From Ulota crispa (lineage: Eukaryota > Streptophyta > Bryopsida > Orthotrichales > Orthotrichaceae), in assembly GCA_963920765.1 (NCBI GenBank), contig OY987244.1, positions 29,244,358-29,308,357 on the forward strand: a stretch of 64,000 nucleotides of DNA. Reading direction: 5' to 3'. Position 1 is the first letter of the stretch. Each line of letters begins with the position of its first letter. The notes beneath the pieces are model-generated. The model was not told the origin of the DNA and ran no database searches. It saw only the letters and a list, made by a program, of their open reading frames with translations. Shown in pieces: positions 36,244 through 47,900 of this stretch. A program made the position numbers and the translations under genes.

Positions 36244-36651
36244 ATATACTATCAATTCACTTAACCTCCTTGCATTGCAAGATGATTTAGAATAGCTAGA
36301 TTTAGTATTTGTATTTAGAAATATATAATACTTGACCTAAAATCATATGCTTATGAATGGTCAAAAAGCTTATATGAATGTAGAGCATAGATTATGCTTG
36401 AGGAGGACTCAAAATCTCCTAACCTTGTTTTGCAAGAATGAAAAAAAGATGTTTTTTTCATTTCAAACGTTATAATCTTACAAGCTACATTGTCAAATGG
36501 GCTGAAATTTTAGCACACATTGAATTATTTGTTTAACACACTTTTGTATGGTCAAAATTCCAAAAGAAAATCATTTTCAATTTTGAGCAATGCACTAAAA
36601 GTTGATTGATTTTGAAATTTTCTCAAAAAATACCCTTGATTCTAAACCCTA

Positions 36652-36884
36652 AAGGACCAAGCAACCCATTGTGGCTAGTACAATATAGGGTATTTTGTTG
36701 TATTTGAAGTGCATCCACACCTTTATTACATTTGAGATCAACAAAGAAGTTAGAGTATAGATCAATGTTGTTCTAGTGAGGTAGTCAAGATCCCAAATTT
36801 AAAAAAAAATTATTGGTAGCAAATGCCAGTTATATAGCAACATACATAGTATGTATTATAGTAGCTCGGTCCTTTAAGGGTTAA
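36652..36884. mobile_element. TTAA element, ~233 bp
   Basis: Left end CTAAACCCTAAAGGACCAAG, right end GGTCCTTTAAGGGTTAA. Its right TTAA is the left TTAA of the next element. Absent from unit 2. Confidence 0.65.
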
Positions 36885-37110
36885 CCCTTGAACGTCCCAA
36901 AAGCCCGTTGCGGTCACATGTATGGCCGTATGTACAGACGTATTTGAGCTGCTATGAGGACTTTCCAAAAAAAATATGCACCCACCATTGTATAACTCTT
37001 CTATATGTATGATTGTAACATTTAATTTCCAACTAATTCAAACTTTTGAATATTAATTGCAACCGTATTTGATACCGTAGCTCCAGAACCGAAGGGCCCT
37101 TCAGGAGTAA
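36881..37110 (+). mobile_element. TTAA element, ~232-bp GTATGTATG family
   Basis: Starts TTAACCCTTGAACG and carries the GGCCGTATGTACAGACG block; right end GGGCCCTTCAGGAGTAA. Absent from unit 2, where the site reads AGGGATTAATAACCC at about 49508. Confidence 0.75.
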
Positions 37111-38947
37111 AGGGGTCAATAAAACAACAAAGGTGAGATCTGTTTTTGCGATGGGACTTGCAGGGATAGGACGTGGAACCGCCCTTTACTTCAATGATTG
37201 TAGCCTCTTTTGAGAGTTTTTGACATGCACATGAATCAGCCAAACTGGATTCAATTTTGTCATCAGGTACCGGCAAAGGTTAAAATACGACATTGTATGT
37301 CTGTTGATTCAATATATAAAAGAAGCATATTTGTATATTCTCTTTGAATGAACGACTTCCATATCAAATCTGATCATAAAAAAAAAAAAGCCGAACAGCA
37401 TTATTTTAAGGGAAAATTTTATGGATACCCTTGTAGTTTGCTAGATTTGCTAGATTTGTATAGATACTCCTACTTTTTCAGAAATTGCACAAATATCTTT
37501 AGACCATAATTTTCGGATGTTTGTTGGATTGTGCTTGCCATTTTTCAGTTTGACATAAAGAATGATTTTATTCTATATCAATTTCTCTATATTTTTATTT
37601 ATTTTTAAACTAAGAAAACAATATTTACTAAACCTAGTTTCAATTCTAATTGCTAACTACAAAAAATTCCTCATGAGAAGTAATTTGTTACAATTTGAAG
37701 CTGCGGGCTTACAACCACATGGTCAAATATAGATTAACACCAAAATTTCGGTTTCATACTATCACAATTCATATAAGAGTGTACACCTGCGATAAAACAT
37801 TGTAAAGTACAGTACTGTAGCATATGTGAACCAACTATACATCTTCTTCACTGACTTTGCAAAAATTTGTAGTAATGGCAAATTTTCACTCAAAACAAAT
37901 CCGAGTATCAAGATCATACAAAAGTCTTTGAATTTCATCTTTGCAAAAAAAAAATTGAGAAATTGAAATAAGACAATAGCAAAATCTGGATTTTTGAATT
38001 TTGCCTTCATGGTCATAGAGTCAATTCTTGTAGGATGATATGAAGCACTCTGTGCAAGATGCACGTATGATGCAAAATATACATTCATGACCATGTATTC
38101 CAAAAAGAAAAAGTTAAAAAATTTGTGCTTAAGAAACTGGAGTCCATGCTTTGCAAATATTGCAGTAGAGTTTTGCTCTAGAAAAAGGAATTATTCCTTT
38201 TTAGGTAAATTGGAAGAAATAGTGCATTCTAGGACTTTCACTATTTTTGTCATTATGTACAATTTAGCATATTACAAAAAAAACTGTGCATTTTCTTGTA
38301 TAATAGTGAAGTCTTAGTGACTATCTCGAAGAATTTCAAATAATTTCAATTTTTTTGCTATAACTATGCCTACATTTATTGTATGTAAGATTAAGGTAGA
38401 GTACAAAATGGTCCCTCCATTTTTCCCAATTTACCTAATATGGTATTAATATCATCATTCTTGCAAAAAGAACCCCATTTTCTCTCAACAACAATTAGTT
38501 TGACTCCACTTTTGAAAAAACACTTTAGTTTTCATTATTTTTGGTTAATAGACTATTTTTATTGCATATTTTATTGGGCATATTAGGCATGTTTTGTGAA
38601 TGTACATGTTTTACATATTTTGCAATTTTATATGTAGGGAATTGCTAACACCATACCCAAAAAGGCTAACACCACACCCAAATTTTCCAACGCCATATCC
38701 ATGTGAGCATGTAATTTGAGAATTTGATTCTTTTTTTTAAAATTCAAGTGATATGTCATTCATTCAATCACAACATTACTACCTCCTTGAAAGAAAGAAG
38801 AACAAATACAAAATTTTGTTGGTTTTTTTTTTATTGCAAAATTGCTATTATTTTTTTGATGAATTTTGGCTTTAAGTAATTCAAAAAGTCCTCTATTTTT
38901 AATTTCAAATTTTAAGCACCTCCATTTTTTTTTAATATAGCTTTAGA
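37111..38947. other. AT-rich spacer of unit 1, no gene
   Basis: Colinear with about 49510-50660 in unit 2. A 3'-truncated copy of the Mutator-like MITE starts near 37411. Short frames here are not conserved as protein between the two units. Confidence 0.6.
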
Positions 38948-38986
38948 ATGATAGAGGTGAAAAAAAAATCTTTTGATCCAAATCAT

Positions 38987-39012
38987 ATATATATACATAA
39001 ATATATATATAT

Positions 39013-39072
<60 letters not shown>

Positions 39073-39087
39073 ATATATATATATTTT
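38987..39087. repeat. (AT)n microsatellite
   Basis: About 100 bases of nearly pure AT dinucleotides with one or two phase breaks. Frames through it encode only Ile/Tyr repeats. Confidence 0.95.
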
Positions 39088-39220
39088 CTATATCTATATA
39101 ATAATTGAATATCAGGCGATTGAACTCAATGATTCCCTAGGTGAGGAGGACAATTCCACAATTCCCATTTTAATTCTACTTAAAAATAGAGTAGAGTACA
39201 AAGTTTTGACTAAAGTTACA

Positions 39221-41599
39221 AAATGGAATAAAGTAAAAATCACCTACAACTATTTATTAGATGTTAACAAACATGTCACTGGCAGTTGCACCGTCATTAG
39301 CAATTGCACCGTCCCTTGACAATTGCACCACAATTTTTCTTTTAACAAAGAGAGGGCACGGGAATAGGGGGGTGTAGGGCATAATCCCGTTGATACAATG
39401 GGCAATATACTTATTTATATATATATATATATATTTTGCATGTATTTTTGTATTTTGCATACTATATATATATTTTCATGTTACATGTATTTTTTTCATA
39501 TTTTGTATAATTTGCGTACTATAGGTTATTTTTTCAGATTTTGCGTCTCGTACACATATTTTTGCATATTTTACATTTTTTTTTTCGTATTATGTGTATT
39601 TTTGAATAAATTTATAGCTTTTGCAATTTTTGCAGGTTCTGGAAATTTCCTGTGTCTCCTAAAATGTACTGCTTATGTTTTTCGTGCAATGGAAGTGAAT
39701 TTTGAGCTTCGATAGAGCACGATAACGAGGGACTTCAGTTTTAGGGTTTAGGAATTACTGCAGTACAGATTTTGAAGACTTCTTCAAAAAGTTCCACGGA
39801 CAAAAAACAACGTTCAGAACGGCAGGTATTGCAGCTGGAGCGATACTCCATCTGCGAGGCTCACAAAAAGCTTCTCGAGAGCTCCACTTGGATGCACCAC
39901 CGCATGCGGCAGTGAGCAAGGATGCGTAACCATTGGCCTTTGAAATGAGGAGCGACAACGTTTTTGAAAAACCTGAGTTCGTGTTTTGTGGCGAAAAGAA
40001 TAGTTGATTGTTGGTGTGAGGTCTCGAGGGCGGTGAAGAAGGTCCGCGGAGGTCGCCTGTCGCTCTGATAAGAACGCAGGTTTTCTAAACGAGGAGGTTA
40101 GGTTTTATCTTATTTTTGCTGGGTTTGTGTGCTTATTACAATGTGTTGAAGTTTGAATACATCCCACGGAGTTGCTATTCGTTCTGAGTAGTGAGAAGGA
40201 GAAAACCCTAAGTTTTGGTACGTAGAAAACCCTAGTTTTTGCTTCCTAGATTTCATTGGCTCTGGATTGCAAATGGAGAAGGCTTTGCATCAAGACGAGA
40301 AAAAAGCTTTCTCTGTATGAAGTTTTGGTATCTTACTCAGAAAGCCAGCCATTTCCTTTCCATTTTTTACGAATAAGAAATGGGGCGAAAGCTGTTGTTC
40401 AAACACTAAGCTACAATGCTACAAGGATAAGGGTAAAAGCGTTTCTGTAGCGTAGTTGCTTGTTTGTGTACTCAGTCATCATGTATTTTTTTACTGTTTT
40501 TGCAGGATGTGAAGTGGTGAGAGACTTACCGGATCTCTTTTTTTGGTGTGCATTGCGTATTTGCTTTGGGTTTTAGAGTTGATCGCGACCTTTAGAGTGC
40601 TGATTCTGATTGATGAGGACAAAATACCTAAACCTGCTTGTTGTGTACTCAGTCGTTGTGTATTTTTTTATTGTTTTTGCAGGATGTGAAGAAGTGTGCC
40701 GGAACTCTTTTTTGGTGTGGCATTGCGTATTGCTATGGTTTTTAGAGTTGATTTTCGACCTTCAGAGTGCTGGTTCTGATCGGTGAGGAGGAAAATCCTA
40801 AACTTTGTATCTCATTTGGTTAGCATTTTCGCCACATGCCTTTGGGATTGCAAGTCCATGTGTGTGGTTTGCTTATTTTGTAACAAAAAACTTCTGTGAG
40901 TATAGGTCTGGAGTTGAAAGAAACGGTCGTGTATTCATTGCAGGTTAAATGGTGAGGCTGAGATTCTAGGGTCACTATATGTTCGTAGCAGTTGGAAAAA
41001 CTGCGTCTTGGATAGTAAACCTGCGGTGCCGGTCTCTAAAATTGTGTTGAAGGTCTTTAATTTCATTGAGGCTGTTTGTTTCTGTGAGTCAGAGTCTTTT
41101 GAAGATGGGGGCGATGTTTTTGAGTGCTGCGGATGCTTAGGTTTAAAACTAAAACATAACAAATGTCTTATGGGTGGAGTTGCTGCCGTTTGCAGGGAAA
41201 GAAAACAGCTAGATGCTTACTTGAGTGGATGTTCGTCGCTGGTGGAATTGCAAGCCTGAACTTCTATGCCAAGCGTAGGTTACATTGGCCAAAAACTGCG
41301 TTCCTGGTTGTAATCTAAGTAAGGTGGCGTCCTCTTTACAAGGTTGGATTACAAGCTTACAAGGTTAGAAGCTTGAGCTTTAATGGTTTTGAAACGTTAG
41401 TACTGTCATGCAGAGTTGTAGTGTGGATCTACTTGATCGTGAATGCCTGTTTATTTTGCAGTTTTCAGTAATATGTTTGATAAGCGAAAGAGGTGCTTAA
41501 TGGATGTTATATTGTCCCTAGGATGTTGAATTTTGTAATCCCAACTCTCTAAGACTGTGGCTGCTGTACAATTAGGTTAAAGGAGATTGGGACTTGCTT
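39221..41599 (+). other. Unpolished duplicate of 41800-44091 (assembly artefact)
   Basis: From AAATGGAATAAAG to GGGACTTGCTT this stretch repeats 41800-44091 base for base, but is 87 bases longer. The differences are almost all single extra bases, mostly lengthening a run, and nearly always in this copy. It ends exactly at the N gap. This is the error style of raw long reads, not of biological divergence. It should not be annotated as a separate locus. Confidence 0.9.
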
Positions 41600-41799
41600 N
41601 NNNNNNNNNNNNNNNNNNNNNNNNNNNNNNNNNNNNNNNNNNNNNNNNNNNNNNNNNNNNNNNNNNNNNNNNNNNNNNNNNNNNNNNNNNNNNNNNNNNN
41701 NNNNNNNNNNNNNNNNNNNNNNNNNNNNNNNNNNNNNNNNNNNNNNNNNNNNNNNNNNNNNNNNNNNNNNNNNNNNNNNNNNNNNNNNNNNNNNNNNNN
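41600..41799. other. Assembly gap, 200 N
   Basis: Exactly 200 N bases. Since the sequences on the two sides are copies of one another, the true gap is probably absent or negative in length. Confidence 0.99.
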
Positions 41800-44131
41800 A
41801 AATGGAATAAAGTAAAATCACCTACAACTATTTATTAGATGTTAACAACATGTCACTGGCAGTTGCACCGTCATTAGCAATTGCACCGTCCTTGACAATT
41901 GCACCACAATTTTCTTTTAACAAAGAGAGGGCACGGGAATAGGGGGTGTAGGGCATAATCCCGTTGATACAATGGGCAATATACTTATTTATATATATAT
42001 ATATATATTTTGCATGTATTTTGTATTTTGCATACTATATATATATTTCATGTTACATGTATTTTTTCATATTTTGTATAATTTGCGTACTATAGGTATT
42101 TTTCAGATTTTGCGTCTCGTACACATATTTTGCATATTTTACATTTTTTTCGTATTATGTGTATTTTGAATAAATTTATAGCTTTTGCAATTTTTGCAGG
42201 TTCTGGAATTTCCTGTGTCTCCTAAAATGTACTGCTTATGTTTTCGTGCAATGGAAGTGAATTTGAGCTTCGATAGAGCACGATAACGAGGACTTCAGTT
42301 TAGGGTTTAGGAATTACTGCAGTACAGATTTTGAAGACTTCTTCAAAAAGTTCCACGGACAAAAACAACGTTCAGAACGGCAGGTATTGCAGCTGGAGCG
42401 ATACTCCATCTGCGAGGCTCACAAAAGCTTCTCGAGAGCTCCACTTGGATGCACCACCGCATGCGGCAGTGAGCAAGGATGCGTAACCATTGGCCTTTGA
42501 AATGAGGAGCGACAACGTTTTGAAAACCTGAGTTCGTGTTTGTGGCGAAAGAATAGTTGATTGTGGTGTGAGGTCTCGAGGGCGGTGAAGAAGGTCGCGA
42601 GGTCGCTGTCGCTCTGATAAGAACGCAGGTTTCTAAACGAGGAGGTTAGGTTTTATCTTATTTTGCTGGGTTTGTGTGCTTATTACAATGTGTGAAGTTT
42701 GAATACATCCCACGGAGTGCTATTCGTTCTGAGTAGTGAGAAGGAGAAACCCTAAGTTTGGTACGTAGAAACCCTAGTTTTGCTTCCTAGATTTCATTGG
42801 CTCTGGATTGCAATGGAGAAGGCTTTGCATCAAGACGAGAAAAAGCTTCTCTGTATGAAGTTTGGTATCTTACTCAGAAAGCCAGCCATTCCTTTCCATT
42901 TTTACGAATAAGAATGGGGCGAAAGCTGTTGTTCAAACACTAAGCTACAATGCTACAAGGATAAGGGTAAAGCGTTCTGTAGCGTAGTTGCTTGTTGTGT
43001 ACTCAGTCATCATGTATTTTTTACTGTTTTGCAGGATGTGAAGTGTGAGAGACTTACCGGATCTCTTTTTTGGTGTGCATTGCGTATTGCTTTGGGTTTA
43101 GAGTTGATCGCGACCTTTAGAGTGCTGATTCTGATTGATGAGGACAAAATACCTAAACCTGCTTGTTGTGTACTCAGTCGTTGTGTATTTTTTATTGTTT
43201 TGCAGGATGTGAAGAAGTGTGCCGGAACTCTTTTTTGGTGTGCATTGCGTATTGCTATGGTTTTAGAGTTGATTTCGACCTTCAGAGTGCTGGTTCTGAT
43301 CGGTGAGGAGGAAATCCTAAACTTTGTATCTCATTTGGTTAGCATTTCGCCACATGCCTTTGGGATTGCAAGTCATGTGTGTGGTTGCTTATTTGTAACA
43401 AAAACTTCTGTGAGTATAGGTCTGGAGTTGAAAGAAACGGTCGTGTATTCATTGCAGGTTAAATGGTGAGGCTGAGATTCTAGGGTCACTATATGTTCGT
43501 AGCAGTTGGAAAACTGCGTCTTGGATAGTAACCTGCGGTGCCGGTCTCTAAATTGTGTTGAAGGTCTTTAATTCATTGAGGCTGTTTGTTTCTGTGAGTC
43601 AGAGTCTTTTGAAGATGGGGCGATGTTTTGAGTGCTGCGGATGCTTAGGTTTAAACTAAACATAACAAATGTCTTATGGGTGGAGTTGCTGCCGTTGCAG
43701 GGAAAGAAACAGCTAGATGCTTACTTGAGTGGATGTTCGTCGCTGGTGGAATTGCAAGCCTGAACTTCTATGCCAAGCGTAGGTTACATTGGCCAAAACT
43801 GCGTTCCTGGTTGTAATCTAAGTAAGGTGCGTCTCTTTACAAGGTTGGATTACAAGCTTACAAGGTTAGAAGCTTGAGCTTTAATGGTTGAACGTTAGTA
43901 CTGTCATGCAGAGTTGTAGTGTGGATCTACTTGATCGTGAATGCTGTTATTTGCAGTTTCAGTATATGTTTGATAAGCGAAAGAGGTGCTTAATGGATGT
44001 TATATTGTCCCTAGGATGTTGAATTTGTAATCCCAACTCTCTAAGACTGTGGCTGCTGTACAATTAGGTTAAAGGAGATTGGGACTTGCTTTTATGAAAA
44101 GCTGGAGTAGTGCGAGTTCATTGTAACCAAG
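41800..44131 (+). promoter_or_regulatory. Leader/upstream region of F-box gene 1
   Basis: Conserved with 52060-53835 ahead of F-box gene 2, from about 42200 on. It has repeated acceptor-like signals (GTTTTGCAG before GATGTGAAG, CATTGCAG before GTTAAATGG, GTTGCAG before GGAAAG), consistent with a multi-exon 5' UTR, although no full splice map can be fixed. It is GC-richer than the flanking AT-rich DNA. Transcription probably starts near 42250-42500. Confidence 0.5.
42991..43332 (+). repeat. 171-bp tandem duplication in the F-box leader
   Basis: CTTGTTGTGTACTCAGTC starts at 42991 and again at 43162; each copy holds one GTTTTGCAG acceptor-like site plus GATGTGAAG and the following block. Unit 2 has a single copy (about 52838-53010). 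The 43029-43469 frame stays open through both copies, but only one of the two leaders shows this. Confidence 0.8.
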
Positions 44132-45289
44132 ATGGAGGCCATGAAGAAAGCTCGGAGATTGACAAATGAGGACAAGGGCAAAGAGACATTGGATGCAGGT
44201 TTATGGGGCAAATTGCAAGAGCATATCCCTCTGCAAGCTGTATACAAGAAGTTGTCACAGCGGGATCTCTTCCACCTGCGCCTTGTTAGCAAAGAATGGA
44301 ACCATGCCGCTTTGCAATGGATATTGCCAAAGCCGTCTTTTGTGTTCATCACTGCAGGCGTTGATCCTTGGAAGCCGTTATACCTGAATGGAATTGTCAC
44401 CTACAATAGTGTCTGTGGCGAAGTCAAGTTCAACCGCCAACGCCTCCGCCTGCTTTATGTCAAGAGTCATGGTCCACCATTTGAAGTGGAAGGGCTCATT
44501 CTATGCAACAACCCGGATGATTTGGAGCAACGGGGTATTTTCAATGTCCACACCCAAACATGGCACACCATTCCTCCTGGTCCAGAACAGAGTAAGAATT
44601 CGTATGCTTGCGGTCTGTTGGTAGACACAACCGTAAAACCGTATACCTTCAAAGTGATTGAGGGCAACCTTAGCTTCAGGACACAGATATATGATTCCAA
44701 GAGCAAGTCATGGAGTAGAACCTTCTCTATTTTACGGCCATTAACTGCGCAATCCCTGTGGATTCCTGGTTTAGAGTACTCTTGTATATGCCACAGCGAT
44801 AACATTTACATGTCTGGAGGCACGGAGTTGATCTTGAAGTATTGCCTAGAAGATGACAAGTGGACGAATTTGAAGTCTCCAAAACTCAAGAATTACGCGG
44901 ACAGTCCACCATTGGACAATACCTTGGGGGTTTGGGCAGGCCGAATCTTCACCACAAGGGAGAACAGGAAGATGGGAAGAGTTACTGTGTGGGAGCTTGT
45001 GGATTCGGAAAAGCAAGAGTGGGTGGAGTATGCTCAAATGTCAAAGGAGCATTACGATTGGCTCTTGAATCATGAAATGGTCGATGATGGTTTTTTTGAT
45101 GGCTCAGTGGTTTTGAGGTCGTTCTTTTGTGACGGTTACTTGTTGGTTTGTTCCTGGGTGTGGGAGTATGCCTGGGTTAGTGAGCTTGTGTTGTTTGACA
45201 TGGCAACAAAAGTCTGGCGAAAGGTGGACTTGCCCAGGGGAACTGTGGCAATTGATAAGGATGAGGTTGAACGCCGTATGGAAGGCTAA
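44132..45289 (+). CDS. F-box protein, kelch-like C-terminal half (copy 1)
   Basis: Intronless gene of 385 aa. Residues about 22-62 form an F-box: LWGKLQEHIPLQAVYKKLSQ then DLFHLRLVSKEWN. F-box proteins bind SKP1 and bring substrates to SCF ubiquitin ligases. The rest resembles the F-box/kelch-type plant family: recurring beta-strand-like stretches with Trp about once per repeat (FNVHTQTWHTIPPG, IYDSKSKSWSR, LEDDKWTNLKSP, LFDMATKVWRKVDLP). The start ATG lies in AAGATGGAGG, conserved in copy 2. The substrate is unknown. It is roughly 80 percent identical by eye to 53836-55035. Both frames are intact. Confidence 0.87.
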   Translation: MEAMKKARRLTNEDKGKETLDAGLWGKLQEHIPLQAVYKKLSQRDLFHLRLVSKEWNHAALQWILPKPSFVFITAGVDPWKPLYLNGIVTYNSVCGEVKFNRQRLRLLYVKSHGPPFEVEGLILCNNPDDLEQRGIFNVHTQTWHTIPPGPEQSKNSYACGLLVDTTVKPYTFKVIEGNLSFRTQIYDSKSKSWSRTFSILRPLTAQSLWIPGLEYSCICHSDNIYMSGGTELILKYCLEDDKWTNLKSPKLKNYADSPPLDNTLGVWAGRIFTTRENRKMGRVTVWELVDSEKQEWVEYAQMSKEHYDWLLNHEMVDDGFFDGSVVLRSFFCDGYLLVCSWVWEYAWVSELVLFDMATKVWRKVDLPRGTVAIDKDEVERRMEG

Positions 45290-45319
45290 GATGTTGACGC
45301 AGATGAACATGACGAAGTT

Positions 45320-45603
45320 GATGAAGTCCCAACTTTTTGGCTTAAGACGAATTAGACTCTTTGAGACATGGGACAAAATGTGACTCAGGGTTTTTGCTTG
45401 GGACATGGGAGGATATGGGACACATGTGAACCGGGACACTTTTATGGGTGGGTTGGAACCAGATGAAGTTCCTTTTTTTGGCTTAACTCCAATTAGATTC
45501 TGTGGGACATGGGACACAATGTGACGGAGGGTATTTACTTGGGACATGGGAGGATATGGCACACATGTGGACTAGGGCATTTTTTTTGGGTGAAATGGAA
45601 CCA
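45320..45603 (+). repeat. ~142-bp tandem duplication in the F-box 1 3' flank
   Basis: GATGAAGTCCCAACTTTTTGG (45320) recurs in altered form at 45462; both copies go on to GGGACATGGGA and GGATATGG. Unit 2 has one copy (about 55096-55225). The words match the GTCCCA-rich MITE family, whose inverted end (GAACTGCCCCTAAG) is at about 45707. Confidence 0.7.
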
Positions 45604-45856
45604 GATTACCAAGAGAACTTACAGATTTGGAACATTGTGAGTTGGCTCCTTTCATGGATTGTGGACAGCTTGAATCATGCAAACCAAAAAAACGCACTGG
45701 TATGAACTGCCCCTAAGGAAGTCGAACAGCTATTACTTCAAACAGCATCATTTCAACTCACAAAGAGTTGGACTCTTCCATTGAACCCATATACTCGAAC
45801 AAGGGAAGATTCCTCAATCCTGTTATATTTTCGATATTGTTTAGCACTATAATGAT

Positions 45857-46080
45857 GCTGAAAGTCCCGAAAATCCTTTGCGGCCGTATGTACGGTCGTG
45901 TATATGGATGTGTTTGAGCTGCTTTGAGGGCTTTCCAAAATAAATTATGCACCCTTCATCATACAACCCTTCAATATGTATGGTTGTAAACACTTAGTTT
46001 CCAGTTAATTCAAATTTTTGAATAGTGGTTACGATCATATTTGGTACCGTATCTCCAAAGCCCAAGGGCCTTTCAAGGGC
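45857..46080 (+). mobile_element. TTAA element, ~232-bp family, ends eroded
   Basis: Carries GCGGCCGTATGTACGG and CCCAAGGGCCTTTCAAGGG, but the flanking TTAA is lost. Unit 2 has the empty site with an intact TTAA (AACGTTAAACTCC at about 55483). Confidence 0.75.
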
Positions 46081-46978
46081 TCCAAAGTAGAATGTATTAG
46101 TGATGAAGTTAGTACGGAGAGTTAGGAATATAATGAAATGTATGACTCAAGAGACGAGCACATCAAATTGATTTATATACTTGCACTGAGCAAATCTAAT
46201 TATTTATCTAAGATTCTACATCAATGTGCCAGTCAAAAAAAAAAATCACCTAAGGTAAGAGGCTTGAACTCCATTAGGACAGTAATACCGCTCACCTCCT
46301 CAAATGAACTCCACAGGTACATGCCTTATTCATGGCCTTTTAGAAATATATAATGGACATACATTTGAAGAAGTGATCCATTTTAGAGCCCTATGACCTT
46401 TCCACTTCAAAATTTCATAACTAATTCCACATTGCTCTGAAATATACAAAGGAAAATTTACTGAAAAACATATCAAGAAGTTTCATTTCCCCAAAATTCA
46501 GTTTCAGCTCTTAGATGGTCGGTTTACGAGCCTCTTACCTTAGTGAAACTAGCAAAATTTCAAAGATGATAGTTGTCAAAGAGGTCCGGTTTCAACCAAG
46601 TTCAGAAGTCAAAGGAATGAATGCGGGCTGACGTAGAAGTGATATGAAACTTGTGTTCAGAGTATGAGAAGTTAGGGTTTTATGAGCCCTGCTTGAGGTT
46701 GATTCGCAGGAGCGGAACAATACCCAGTAATAAATCTGAGAATCTGATTGGTGCAGAGCCAAAAGTTGGGCCTCGACGTATCACAGTATGTCCCATGTCC
46801 CACATCTCACATCTCAGGTACTTCCATGGCAACATTTATTGCAAGTTTTGGTACCAAGAAAAGTGGAATTTCACTTAAGGTTTGGGTTGATCATTTTGCT
46901 AGATTCAATTTTCAGCCCAAATTTCAACAATAATTTTGTATATAAATTTTTTAACCTTCTCTATAATTGCTTTTTGTT

Positions 46979-47900
46979 TTAACCCCTAAAGGACCAAGCT
47001 CAATTTTTACCAAAAACTTTCAAAAACTATCATTTTTAGAGCATTAACCAAATCAGAAACCAAAATTGCTTTTCTGCATATGTAACCCCACAATCTTCTA
47101 GAGCAATTGTTTTTGAAGATGTGGAAAAAATTTCAAAATTTTTCACCAAGTGGATTGGAAGATAGAACAAGTTGAAAAGTTTTTTTATGTCATGTGGAAA
47201 ACCGAGCAGCTACCTTCAAAAGGTGAAATTCCTAATGGGAAAAGGCCATATTAGCAATACTTATCTAGATTTGACATTCCGCCTAAGTAAGGTGCCTATC
47301 AAAAAAGTTTCAACTCATTTGGAATTATACCACATGTGGGAAAAAAATAGGAAGTAATAAGAAGTAGAGAATGATTAAAAACACTAAATATTAATAATTT
47401 AGTTATGGACATAAAAAAAATCAATCCCAACGGTTGTAATATTGTGAGTAACAATTTACAACCTTTGGTCTTACATATTTTCAAAAATATTGAAAATTGA
47501 GGAAAATAGGAGATTTCAAAGTTTATTTTAAAGTAGAGAATCTATAACTGCCCACAAACAAAAGCTCCTCATAACTTTCATCTCATCAATCCAAATGGAA
47601 TGATTTAAAGATTTCCACATACATATAAATCTCTTGAACCAATTTCAAGTTTTAGGTTTGGAAAAGAATGATTTTTATAAAACTGCCCAAGCTGCTTGAC
47701 GAACATAAAAAAACAACATATTAGGCCATAACTTTTTGCTCAAAATTTTAAACGTCATGAAAGTTTGTGCAAATGAAAAATATTCCTTGCCCCCACCTTC
47801 TAATAGAATTTCATTAGAAAGTATGGAGATCTCTAATCATAGGTACCTGCCCAAAATTTCTATGTTTCCAAAAAAGGCAACTTGGTCCTTTAGGGGTTAA
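46979..47900. mobile_element. TTAA element, ~930-bp family
   Basis: Starts TTAACCCCTAAAGGACCAAG and ends CTTGGTCCTTTAGGGGTTAA: an excellent inverted repeat of about 16 bp plus TTAA. Relative of 902-1839. Found in unit 1 only. Confidence 0.85.

Larger units (their letters stand above)
34752..36655. mobile_element. TTAA element (unit 1 copy), with two insertions
   Basis: Counterpart of 48573-49515. Left end CTTAATCCCTAAAGGACC. Two elements lie inside it that are absent from the unit 2 copy: the fold-back at 35003-35263 and the element at 35558-36243. Its right end is disturbed by the two TTAA elements that follow. Confidence 0.65.

Noticed and set aside
38948-39319. A 123-codon frame of Ile/Tyr repeats
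   Set aside because: It is the (AT)n microsatellite read as protein.
39221-41599. A third F-box leader copy or a broken gene upstream of the gap
   Set aside because: It is the same sequence as 41800-44091 with run-lengthening insertions and abuts the N gap; an assembly artefact explains it better.
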